From: Cephalotus follicularis
Taxonomy: Eukaryota; Streptophyta; Magnoliopsida; Oxalidales; Cephalotaceae
Length of the DNA stretch: 64,000 nt
Assembly (NCBI GenBank): GCA_001972305.1
Contig: BDDD01005688.1
Location: 5,536-69,535 of the forward strand
Direction of reading: 5' to 3'
The translations under genes were made by a program, and so were the position numbers. A model generated the notes under the pieces. The model ran no database searches. It was not told where the DNA came from and saw only the letters and a list, made by a program, of their open reading frames with translations. Of this stretch, positions 44,637 to 55,495 are shown in pieces (positions within the stretch are counted from its first letter, which is position 1; every line of letters begins with the position of its first letter).

Positions 44637-47410
44637 TGTGGTGACCCGTCCCTCTGGGTAAACATCCCGGACGACTTGCCCAGCAGGAAGGAGGAATTTC
44701 CCATCTCCTATAAGCCAAACAAAGCCGAAACTCACCGTTTAACTAAAGGGACCGCAACAACCAGACCACTCATTAGACCTCAACAATAAGGAAACAACAC
44801 AAGGCCCGGGGCAGACGTCAAAATACACTGCCGAGAAGAGCCACTCTCCTCCGCCAAGCGCACGCAAGACATACAACAATGAATGCCCGAACAGAAGGAA
44901 GGCTAACACATCTAATCTACGCCAGGCCTGGGACCATCAAGAGGGCCCGAGGACAAACACTGAACATGGGGCTACTACCGAGGTCCCCACCAACGTCCAT
45001 TTGCTCTAAGGAGATAAGATCTCACCTCGGCCAAGCACCCAAAGAAAACACCAGGGCTCACATAGCAAAACACCTCCAGGGACCTAACTGGTCCGAGGTC
45101 GAAAGTCAGCGAAACTAAGGAAGTCCTCCTACTCTCTCTTAACGTTGGGTCGTATGTCCAAGGACGAACCCCCGAGGAGAAACACTGGGGTTTCACCAAG
45201 GCCAAGGCTAAGGAGACTTACTCCTCTGCCCCGGGGGTTAAAACCCCCAAACGCTCATGTCATCCCTGCACAATACCATATAGCATATAACAACAGATGC
45301 ACCAGGGTACAATCCCGGACAAGAATGCCGTGGACTTATAAAACCATAAATGTTATAAACATGTTACAAGAGAAGGTTTACAAAACATGGACATTAACAA
45401 GTCTATACAAAACCCCATGAATGTCCCCAAATGCATGAAGGTAGCCCATGGCCGAGGAGCCATCCTAAGGTGCGGCGTCAGCGTCTACCTCTTCAACACG
45501 CTATCCAAACTGTGGATCTCAAGAACACTTCAGCCCTGCTTCCTCTGCACACAAAACTAAGAGGGGATTAGTCCAACAGACTAGTGAGTAAGACCACAGA
45601 ACATCCAAGCAACCCACTACCACCGGGCGCCAAAAACAAAGGTAAACATATCCTGCCCCAACTGGGCCGAGGACACACCCCATCCGCTGCTCAACAAAAC
45701 AAGCAGAGGTGAATATGCACAAGGATATGAACAATAAAAAGGAAAACCGAGGAGACATCAGAGCTACCAACTCAATGACTGACCTCAAGGAAGGAATGAA
45801 ATCAATAGGTTATATCAAATAAGCCAAAGATCCGAGGATCAACAAAATGATCAAACTCCAAGAATCAACATTTATCAGAGGACTACTGGCACTGTATCAA
45901 TCACAAGCGCATTCCACACACGCACAGGCACACATCATACTCACACACTTCCATAGACGGAACCACCTCGGCAACATACATAACAGCTCCGTTGACTTCA
46001 TCAACGCGGTCATGGGCTACCGGACTGTACACATCCCTCATACACGCATGTAGATACCCACACCAGAGCACCGCATAAACATCGAAAGAAGGGCTACGTA
46101 AGCCCTCCCTCCTCAGAAATCACACATTTGGGGCACTTCACTACATGAACATCGATCGATGGCCTACGCAAGCACTCCCTTCTCGGCAATCACGAGCTCA
46201 ACACTACACTATATGAAAATCAACTGAGGAGCTACCTCGTCGGGAATCATACAGCGCTAGTCTCATCCAAGGGGCCCGCGTATCACCGCTCTTTTCCACC
46301 CTTGTCGAGAAGTCAGAGGAGAGCATCGGCTGAGAGGTAAGTGTATCACCACTTAGACCATCTCTACCAGCAATCTCATGTCAAAGGACTCAATCATGAC
46401 AAGACCAAGGAAGTAGCGGATCCTCGGCTACCCTCATACACAACATTCCATCATAGACCAACGAAATGAGTAGATCCGGGTATCGAACCCAGGCACAGTC
46501 GTACTTAACAGTTCATTTTTGACAATGGCACTGCTAAATGGAATCGGGATCGAACGCCCACTCCTTTGCTTGCCATAACCAGTCTCATACACAACCAAGA
46601 ACCAGTATCCAGGGACAACAATACATGATAGGAAATGAAATACATGAACATGAAAGGGAAAGCGACCAGTTTAACCCAACATCCCACCCTCTGCCAAGGA
46701 TAAAGTATTTCACAGGCAACAACAGAAGACCACAGGGAAAAGGAATGCCAGTCAAACGATATCAAGTAAAAAAATAGGCATATTGAACAATGACTCTCAG
46801 TATCAGATGATAGAAAGAAAGAACAATCCCACTAACAATATCAATAGCTTCCTCGGCTAGCTTCCTCGTTGAGCGGACTTCATGCCTGGATCTTCCTCTA
46901 CAAGACCCACACACAACAACGCTTAGCCACCATGAAAGAACGTCTCTGGGGTCATTCATGTACCACACATAACCATGAAAGCAAAACCGAAGCTCTTCCT
47001 CGGTCTTGCAGACCGATACTGCAACCACCAAGCCGCGCACCACACACACAGAGGAGGACACTCACCTGCTAGACGCGTAGACAGGTGAAGGAAGTCCCAA
47101 CCTCAACTGGCGCTCAAGCTTCAGGGAAACGAAGAAGAAGAAGAAAAAAAAATCTTTCACTCTCAAAACTCCTTCTGGCGTGAGATGTGAGCAGTGACTG
47201 ATGGCCATCCTGCCAAAGTCAAAAACCAAGCTTCCACAACAAGCTTTGCACACATCCCCAAAACAAATTCAACATCTCTTAATCACATATCAACTAAAAC
47301 AATACCATTGGACTTCACCAGTCCAAGCCGACCACCACATACGAGAAAAAAAAAATTTTCCCTCGAGGCCCAAACAACAATTTACCCAAGAATTAATGCG
47401 GGTCATCACA
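44637..47410 (-). repeat. Element C 3' LTR (about 2774 bp)
   Basis: On the minus strand starts TGTGATGACCCGCATTAA and ends near ACGGGTCACCACA; the exact outer end could be two bases further in. It is related over much of its length to the LTR of element A (e.g. GAGGTAGCTCCTCAG-type text near 46220 against 29540). Confidence 0.85.
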
Positions 47411-47424
47411 TCCTCCCCTCCTTA
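47411..47424 (-). other. Polypurine tract of element C
   Basis: Minus strand AAGGAGGGGAGGA immediately before the LTR. Confidence 0.88.
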
Positions 47425-47456
47425 AAGAAATTTTGTCCTCAAAATTGCAGCTCTGG

Positions 47457-48879
47457 TTAGGAGTACAAATCAGGGAAATGCTCCCTTATCTGGTCCTCAC
47501 GTTCCCAGGTAGCTTCCTCTGCTATGTGGTTTCTCCATGAGATCTTCACCAATGGGATGGTCTTGTTCCTCAGCACTTGTTCTCGGCGGTCCAAGATCTG
47601 GTCTGGGGCTTCTTCATAAGCCAACACTGGTAAATCCTTCTTGGACAATGCCACTGGCTCAGTCAACAAATGGAAAGGATCAACAACGTATTTCCTCAAC
47701 ATCGATACGTGAAAAATATCGTGCACTTCGGCCATCTCCTCGGGCAAAGCCAAACGATAAGCCACTGGTCCAATCCTTTGTACAACCTCAAATGGGCCTA
47801 TGTACCTGGGGCTAAGCTTTTCACGTTTGCCAAAATGAACCATCCCCGTGAAAGGTGATACCCTGAGGAAGACCATATCACCTACAGAGAACTCCAAGTT
47901 CTTACGGCACTTGTCTACGTAGCTCTTTTGCCTACTCTGGGCCGTACGCAGATGATTTCGGATCACCTTCACCTTCTCTGCTACGTCCTGTACAAACTCT
48001 GGTCCTAACAACGGGTGTTCTACTACCTCATTCCAACACAAAGGGGTTCAACAGCGTCTGCCATACAAGGCTTCGTAAGGAGCCATACCAATGCTCGCCT
48101 GATAGCTGTTGTTGTAGGCGAACTCGATCAAAGTCAAATGGTCATCCCAGCTTCCTCGGAAATCCATGACACAAGCTCTCAACATGTCCTCAAGAATCTG
48201 GATAGCACGCTCAGACTGCCCATCGGTCTGAGGATGGTATGCCATACTGAGTTGCAACTCCGTACCCAAAGTCCTCTGCAAGCTCTGCAAAAATCTTGAT
48301 GTGAACCTCGGGTCTCAATCTGAAACAATGCTGCTGGGGATACCGTAACATGATCACACCGTCCACGTACAACTGAGATAACCTGTCCAAACCGAAGTCC
48401 TTCCGTATAGGTATGAAGTGAGCAGACTTGGTCAAACGATCAATAATCACCCATATCGCATCGTGCTTACTCCTCGTCCGAGGAAAACTGGTGACAAAGT
48501 CCATCGATATGTCATCCCATTTCCATACTGGAATAGGAAGCGGTTGGAGAAGACCTAAAGGATTCTGTCGCTCAGCCTTCACCTGTTGTCATGTCAAGCA
48601 TCTTACCACAAACCTGGCGATCTCACGCTGCATGCCCCGCCACCAAAAAGACTGTGGTAGGTCACGATACATCTTGGTACTCCCAGGATGCATTGACCAC
48701 GGAGAACGATGAGCTTCTTACAGGATCTCTTGCTTAATCGTCTCAACATGTGGAACACAAATCCTCTTCCCAAAGATCAGAGCACCATCACCTCGTATGT
48801 GGAAGTCGGTCCGAGAACCCTTTATGACTTGCTTCATCAGCTTGTCCAACCTCCAATCCTTCTCTTGTTCTGCTCGGAT
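47457..48879 (-). pseudogene. int: Element C integrase and chromodomain-like tail
   Basis: On the minus strand: zinc-binding part with EAHRSPWSMHPGSTKMYRDL and FVVRCLT, a stop in the CxxC, then core pieces WKWDDISMDFVTSFPR (first Asp), IDRLTKSAHFIPI, a frameshift at about 48345-48375, [14 protein letters not shown] (second Asp next to a CGA-to-TGA change) and [20 protein letters not shown] (Glu). The final 194 codons (48041-47457) are open: SRQKSYVDKCRKNLEFSVGD, the GPY/F module KLSPRYIGPFEVVQRIGP, and the tail APDQILDRREQVLRNKTIPL with EEATWEREDQIREHFPDL. The tail is chromodomain-like, as in Del/Tekay. Confidence 0.92.
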
Positions 48880-49605
48880 CTACTCATCCCAAACAGACCT
48901 CACTCGCAGAGAAGCCAACATCGCTCCACCATCCTCGGTAGACAGCTCTGCCCTCAACGATCTCAACTGTTCCAACATCGGCAAGCACACCAACCTAACA
49001 TGAGCCAAGGAAACTGAGGACTTCTTGCTCAAAGCATCAGCCACCACGTTGGCCTTACCAGGATCATACTCGATGGTCCAATCGTAATCCTTGATGAGCT
49101 TGATCCATCTCTTCTGCCTCATGTTCAAATGTGTTTGAGAAGACAACTACCTCAAACTCTGGTTGTCTGTAATGATCTGGCAGACTTCACCATACATATA
49201 ATGACGCCATATCTTCAAAGCAAACACCACCATAGCTAACTCCAAGTCATGCGTAGGGTATTTGAGCTCATGAACCTTTAACTGCCGAGAAGCATAGGCA
49301 ATAACCTTCCCTTCTTGCATCAACCCACAACCCAAACCATGCAAGGAAGCATCACTGTAAACCACAAAACTGATCCTTGGAGAAGGAAGAGTCAACACCG
49401 GAGCTGACGTTAACCTATCCTTTAGCGTTTGTAAGCTCTTCTCACAGTCCTCTGACCAAACGAACTTCGCATCCTTCCTTGTCAACTTTAACATAGGAGC
49501 CGCTATTGCCAAGAATCCTTCCACGAAGGATTCTCGGCAATAGCCAGCAAGTCCAAGGAAACTGCGCACCTCGGGTATGCTCTGGGGTCTTTCCCAGGCC
49601 AACAC
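48880..49605 (-). pseudogene. rnh: Element C RNase H and RT connection
   Basis: Read on the minus strand: [57 protein letters not shown] (catalytic Asp), [20 protein letters not shown] (Glu), ITDNQSLR (Asp), a stop, then LNMRQKRWIKLIKDYDWTI and [15 protein letters not shown] (last Asp). All four catalytic acids are visible. One stop, an extra CRES insertion-like shift at YYRRF, and later stops break the frame. Confidence 0.9.
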
Positions 49606-50700
49606 AGCTTCGACCTTCCTTGGGCCTACTTCAACACCTCAGCCTGAGATCACATGGCCCAAGAACATATCTTTGTCTATCCAAAATTCATACTTACTGA
49701 GCTTAGCATACAACTCATGGTTTCTCAAGGTCTACAACACGATCCTCAGGTGTTCCTCATGCTCGGCCATACTCCGCGGGTATACCATCACGTCGTCTAT
49801 GAACACCACCACAAAGGCATCCAAGAATGGTTGGAATACTCGATTCATCAAATCCATGAAAGCGGTCGATGCATTGGTTAAACCAAACGACATAACTGAG
49901 AACTCATAGAGACCATAACGAGATCTAAAGGCTGTCTTCAGAACATCTTCTTCTTTTACCTATAACAGGTGATATCCGGATGGAAGATCTATCTTAGAAA
50001 ACACACAGGTGTCTCATAACTGATTAAACAAATCATCAATCCTTGGAAGCGAGTACCTGTTACGCACAGTAACCTTGTTAAGTTGCCTATAGTCGATACA
50101 CAGGCGCATAGCTCCATCCTTCTTCTTCACAAACAGGACTGGAGCACCACATGGAGAACTACTAGGATGAATAAATCCTTTGTCCAACAAGTCTTCCAAT
50201 TGTGCCTTTAGTTCTTTCAACTCTACAGGTGCCATATGGTATGGAGCAAGGGATACAGGGGCCGCACCAGGGATCAACTCGATATCAAAGTCTATTTCCC
50301 TGTCCAGAGGAGGACCTGGTAACTCATCGAGGAAGACATCGGGAAACTCACAAACCACGGGTAAGTCTCCTACCTCTGGCCTAGACATCCGAGTATCCAC
50401 CATCTGAGCTAGAAATCCTTGCGCACCCTTACCTAAAGCCTTACATGCCACCATAGCCGAGATAAACTTCAGAGGTGCCGAGCGCTGCTCGCAGATTAGC
50501 TCCATGCCGGATTCGTCAGACAGATCAAAGGAAACAACCTTACGCGAGCAATCAGCCACTGTTCGGTTCCTTACCAGCCAATCCATGCCCAGGATGGTAT
50601 CGAAGTCTTCGATCTTAAAGGGTTTGAGGTCAGCTACAAAACTCCTTTCCTTGATTACCACATCACAACTCTGTAGACTCGCTCTACACAATAACTCTAG
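49606..50700 (-). pseudogene. rt: Element C reverse transcriptase
   Basis: A 225-codon stretch (50691-50014) contains the linker after the protease and RT entry: [56 protein letters not shown] and [20 protein letters not shown]. Past a stop: SKIDLPSGYH (motif A Asp present), [18 protein letters not shown] and [10 protein letters not shown] with the DD intact at about 49790-49803. Several stops follow (in the ETLR and SGxGVE segments). RT residues are mostly kept, so decay is by nonsense rather than loss of catalytic sites. Confidence 0.92.
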
Positions 50701-51703
50701 CTCGTAGGAACAGACACAGCGATCTCTTCATCCAAGGAACTCAACTCAACACATGCAGGTATGCAAAATGCACGGCCAACAAAAGATAAAGAGGCTCCCA
50801 TGTCAAACAAAACCGTGGCATCTCTGCCAAAGATAAGAGCCTTACCTATAGCCACGTCCACGGATCTACCCTATTTATGCTGTTGATGCTGGTCTACCCT
50901 GTTGCCGACTTCCACTAGCCTTGGATGACCCCACTTGTGACACCATTGATCCATCTCTGGCTCCCAGAGGTTGTCTGTTAGGAGTAACTGGCCCAGGCAT
51001 CGTCGAGGTCTGCTGAGCTTGCGGACAAATTGCCTGGATGTGTCCAACCTGGCCACGTAGGAAACAGTCACGGTTCTCTGCTCTACAGTTGCCAAAGTGG
51101 AAGCGACCACACCTCTGACACTTAGGAGGCTGTTGAGAAACTGATGGACTCGGTTGCGCGCTCTGTTGTACACCACTGGCCGTAGAAGGACTCATTTGCC
51201 GAGAAGAAAACGTTCCCTAGCAAACAGACATGGCCTGTCCTCGATTCCCATCATCAGCTTGTTTGAGGGAGAACCATCTCTTCCGTTTCCCCTGACCTCG
51301 GGAGGAACCCTCCTCTTGAACAGGCTGTTGTCCATCTTTCTTCTGTCCCCTTTCCTGGTGATTCCTCTGCTCCATAATACTTTGCTCAACCCTCTTGGTA
51401 GATTCCACTAAATCTCCGAAGATAGTCCAGTTGGTTGTTGCCATAGTGTGTCTTACCTCGGGCCTTAACCCATCTAAGAACTTCTCACACCTCTCCTATT
51501 GGTCTGCAACCAAATACGGAGTAAAATGAGACAACTCCATAAAGCGGTACTCATACTGGGTCATGGTCATATTCCCTTGACGCAAGTGCAAAAACTCTCT
51601 CCTCTTCTCCTTCACGAAGGTAGCTGGGAACAAGTACTGGCGAAACTCTCGCTTGAAAACATCCCAAGTGATCATAGCAACATCGGCATGCCTAGCCTGA
51701 AGA
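50701..51703 (-). pseudogene. gag: Element C gag and protease, 5' truncated
   Basis: Reads from the border with element B: HADVAMITWDVFKREFRQ, EFLHLRQGNMTMTQYEYRFM, a stop after VAD, CEKFLDGLRPEVRHTMATT, VESTKRVEQSIMEQRNHQER. The knuckles read CQRCGRFHFGNC and CFLRGQVGHIQAIC, where the second Cys is Arg. The protease reads RDATVLFDMGASLSF: the usual Thr of DTG is Met (codon at 50799-50801, ACG to ATG), which probably inactivates it. The N-terminal part of gag lies outside the window because of element B. Confidence 0.9.
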
Positions 51704-51799
51704 TGTAATATCCCGTTTCTATGCGTGTATGTTTATCGTTGGGTGTATACCTTTCGTTTTGTTTTTTATTCTTTACGAATTTATTTTATTTTCTGGGCA

Positions 51800-51960
51800 C
51801 AAAGCGCCGACGCTCTTATTAGAACCGCTGATGCTTTGGTTGCTGTGAGTTACGTTGATGCCAAAACATGTGACTTTGACGCGTTTTGTATTTAAGTGTT
51901 TAACCGTCGACGCTTTTTGAGAAACCGGCGATGCTTTGATCGTCTTCCTCAATTGTTTTG
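51800..51960 (+). repeat. GTCGACGCTTT cluster 1, 5' LTR of B
   Basis: Four motifs: AAGCGCCGACGCTC, ACCGCTGATGCTTTGG, ACCGTCGACGCTTTTTG, ACCGGCGATGCTTTG. The 3' LTR equivalent at 62175-62310 has ACCGCCGGCGCTTTGG and ACCGGCGACGCTTTG at the same places. Confidence 0.85.
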
Positions 51961-52669
51961 GACGGTGACAGTGTTTTTGGAATGTTGGATTCTTTCCTTC
52001 CTTTGGCTACTCAATTTCCTTACGTATCTAACGCGTTTTGGTTTGTTTGGTAATGTCTTAAAACACCAATTTTGCCATCAAACACGCGGATTTATGCATT
52101 AATCAGACAAATTATTTTTAAAATTCAAACTCATCTCTGCATTTCTTACAAGCCAACAGAACAACTTGAGCACATTTTCTCTGCATCGTCTTGACGTCTT
52201 CTGAACTAAACAAAAGTTGTAGTTTTGACTATGTAGTTTCAATATCAATCATTGATTTGTATTAAAACTGGTTAGAATTTATCTTTGAGCATATTTTTAG
52301 AGGCATGTTGAAATAGATTTCTACTGTTTGAATTCAATATGCATTTCTTATTCTTACATGTTTTAATTGATACACCGGTGTTTAAAGCAACGAATTTGTG
52401 TTATAAGTATATGTATGTCACTGATTTTAGGATTTGTGCACAGAAAAATCGAATTGTGGTTATGTTTGCAAAAACTGTTTATATATCCGAAAATATCAAT
52501 TCAAAATGTGTTTTATACTTTACATGAAATCATAGGTTTATTTTGGTGTTTTTGAACTGGTATAACATGTCACAGAACCTACATGTTGTTATTTATGCTC
52601 ATTGTTTATGAAAATTTGGATTTACTCATGTTTTGCAACTGATTTTCTGCAACTGGTATTCTGTGTTCG

Positions 52670-52930
52670 AGACAAACCGTCGACCCTTGTCTTTTAAGCA
52701 TCGCCGCTTTGTACTGTTTTATGCTGTGTTTAGTCGACACTTTGCTTTGCACTTTGTTCCTTTTTGCAATGAAACTGTCGACATTTTGGTTCTTTATTAG
52801 ATGTAAGAGTCGACGCTTTCCTTTATTAAATTTCAAGTTTTTTTGTCGACGCTTTGTTTGGCTATATGTTAACATTTTGCCCTAAAACACCAATGCTTTG
52901 TAATAAAACGTCGACGCTTTGAACACGTAC
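52670..52930 (+). repeat. GTCGACGCTTTG cluster 2, 5' LTR of B
   Basis: Eight motifs: ACCGTCGACCCTTG, GCATCGCCGCTTTG, AGTCGACACTTTGC, TGTCGACATTTTGG, AGTCGACGCTTTCC, TGTCGACGCTTTG, CACCAATGCTTTG, ACGTCGACGCTTTG. Partner cluster in the 3' LTR is at 63055-63305. Confidence 0.88.
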
Positions 52931-54348
52931 TGTGACGTTCTGGCAAGTTTTTTAACCTCTGTTTGATTATATTTTTCGGTTTGGTTGATTTGTCTAGGTT
53001 TCAATAATTTTTGTGGTGAACGTTAGGAGGTTCCAAGTGTGCTTTTCATTTGTTTTGATTTGTTTAGACTTTGACGGCTAAGGTACGGATTCTTCGATTA
53101 TTTGATATTCCCTCGATTAAATTAAATGAAGTCAATTTTTACTGATACATCGTTCTTAAATGGGTTTATGATTTTATGATTGTACTCCTGGTTTTATTCG
53201 AAATTATATTTTGATTGGACATCCTCGTTTTGATAATAATCTTATTGAAATGGTTTATTATTTTTAATGTACATATTTTCTACTATAGAAAATGTGTTAT
53301 TTGTTTTGGACATGGCTTCCACTTTGGGAAGTATGTTAAACTTCAGATACATATTAGATTTTGATTTTTGATATGGAAATCTGTTTATGATCCTTTTTAA
53401 ATAATTTCAGATATGTCTGGAGACAGATTACATAAGTACGTTTTAGAATTGTTTTAGATTAAAACAATATTTTAGCATAATAACATACAGAGAAAAACCC
53501 TACCTATGAGGTATCATACGCATGTTCTTTGGCACGAAGGGCGTGACACCTACCGTGGCGGTGTGATTGGTCTACAACGTCTCTTTTAAATATGTATCTT
53601 GAGGGTAGGATATGGATCCTTTTGAGGCGTATGAGTATACTCTAGTTATTGTCATAATTTAGTATTCAGTATTGGGATTGTTTGTGCAGTGTCGTACACG
53701 ACTTTTCCGTTAGAGCATGTGGACCTCGCGAACCCCTTGCACCTATATATGTATGTATGTCAGAATTATCTGTTATGGAATTATGAAATCATATAATGTT
53801 TTGAATTATGATATTCTGTTTTACGTAAAGTTATGACGATTATAACTATTCGTATTTAAATATTCTGCTTTAAATTTCAAAGAATATTTACTATGTTACT
53901 TTACTAAATTTGAAAGTTCAATTTAATTGTTTACCATTTATTGTTTTACTTTCTTATCCATACTGAGGTTTGCTCAGCCGCGTTTTTGTTTCTATGCGGC
54001 AGGTTTTCAGGAGCATGGGGGAAACGTGTGATGAGAGTTACCCACTTGTCTGAGGATCATCTAGGAGTTTATCCATTGTGTTTTCAGTAGTGTCGGTCGT
54101 GTTTGAGACAACATTAGAGTAGTTTTCCCTAAAACAGTTTGGCTATTCTGATTATGGATTTTGTTCTGGTTATGTTTCAGTTTATGACTTATTGAAACTT
54201 TCAGACTCTGTTTTGTATCAGTTTGTTGTAAGATATGCCTTCAGACCACCATATCCATTTTGCATAAGTTCATGTTTAGTTTTTCTGTTATGTTTTGTTC
54301 AGTATTATGACCTGTAAGGGCTCCCACCATCGGGGTTGTTACAGATTG

Positions 54349-54360
54349 TGGTATCAGAGA
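54349..54360 (+). other. Primer binding site of element B
   Basis: TGGTATCAGAGA, six bases after the LTR end TTGTTACA. Confidence 0.88.
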
Positions 54361-54516
54361 TATAGGTTTTGTTTCCTTAGAAGACCTAACTAGGTTTGAC
54401 ATATGAGGATGGGTAGACACCGGGTTAGGACTTCTTCGTTACGACCTTTTGATATGTCTTTTGTTTTGACCTTCTAACTCTTTTGTCTTTATCTTATTCT
54501 GGATTATGTTGCATAG

Positions 54517-55495
54517 ATGGTACGAACAAGGAATGCCCCTCAGAGAACCGAACCAGTTGTGGCTCAGGATGGAGCAATAAATGAGCCTGCAATTGACGAG
54601 ATGGTTAGACAGGTTGTGGCTCAGGAAGTGAACCGAGTAATGCAACAGCAGCAAGAAAGTCATGAACAAGATCGTCGTGATCAAGTAGATGAGGAGAATG
54701 TACCAGTTAATGCTCATGCAGCTAGGGGAGCTGGGGACCATCCTGATACTCCAGTTTATGTATGGCTGGAGAGGTTCCAAAAAGAGAGACAGCGATCCTT
54801 TAGTTCGGCGCCAACACCAGTGGAGGCTGAGCATTGAATTGCTCATTTGGAGCAGATTTTCGATGTACTGGGATGTGGCGATGATCAGAAGGTTAAGTTT
54901 GCTGCATATAAACTGGAGGGCGATGCCCAGACATGGTGGAAGATCTTGAAGACAGCTAAGGGTGGAAACTTTGTTGAGACTTTGTCTTGGCCTGATTTCT
55001 GTGCAATATTTTATCAGCAGTATTTCCCCACTGCTGATAAAGAGGCTTATGCAAGGGAGTTTCTGATGATGAGACAGAAGGAAGGTGAATCTGTTACCGA
55101 GTTTTTAGCCCGGTTTACCAGGTTGGCAGTATTTGCGGGACCTGCAGCGGGGTCAGCAGCGGAGCAGGAAGAAAATTTTAAATGGAAGTTGCATTATCAG
55201 CTTAGGGGTAAGCTGATTAACTCGAGGTTCGCTGACGTTCCAGAGGTTGTGAACGCTGCGAAGAACATAGAAACAGAAAGGTTGGATTTTCATGCTTCTC
55301 GTCTAGAAGGAGAAAAGAAGAGAAACATGGGAGATTCTCAAGGCCTAAACTCGGGACAGCAAGGTAAGGGCCGACATGGTAAGCAGCAAAAGAAGAATAA
55401 TAATAACTGCGGAGGTGGACAGTCTGGAAATGATCAAAGGCAAAATCAAGGAGCTACTGGTGGGGGTAACCCCAATGTTCAGATTGCACAATGCG
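54517..55495 (+). pseudogene. gag: Element B gag, 5' part, cut by a solo LTR
   Basis: ATG at 54517 gives MVRTRNAPQRTEPVVAQDG, then QVVAQEVNRVMQQQQES and the capsid core LERFQKERQRSFSSAPTPVE, a TGA (54835-54837) at a position that is Trp in the TR-GAG copy, FDVLGCGDDQKVKFAAYKLE, GDAQTWWKILKTAKGGNF, FYQQYFPTADKEAYAREF and ESVTEFLARFTRLAVFAG. It continues in one frame to NPNVQIAQC, just before the zinc knuckle, where the solo LTR begins. Apart from the TGA there is no break. Very close to the gag of the TR-GAG element at 10469-11641. Confidence 0.93.

Larger units (their letters stand above)
44637..51703 (-). mobile_element. Element C, minus-strand Ty3/Tekay-like, 5' part missing
   Basis: 3' LTR (44637-47410), polypurine tract, and gag-pol read leftward. 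Its gag is cut at 51703 by the insertion of element B; the 5' bases of gag, the PBS and the 5' LTR should continue beyond B. It belongs to the same lineage as element A, which lies in the opposite orientation. Confidence 0.9.
51704..54343 (+). repeat. Element B 5' LTR (2640 bp)
   Basis: Starts TGTAATATCCCGTTTC and ends GGGGTTGTTACA. Carries two GTCGAC clusters (about 100-250 and 970-1230 bp from its start). The 3' half (from about 53480) is homologous to the LTR of the TR-GAG family, including the block TACTGAGGTTTGCTCAGCCG at 53961. Confidence 0.93.

Noticed and set aside
51800..52930. Cloning linker or SalI polylinker contamination as the source of GTCGAC
   Set aside because: Motifs are spread with varied flanks, are partly decayed, and recur in both LTRs and in several element families.
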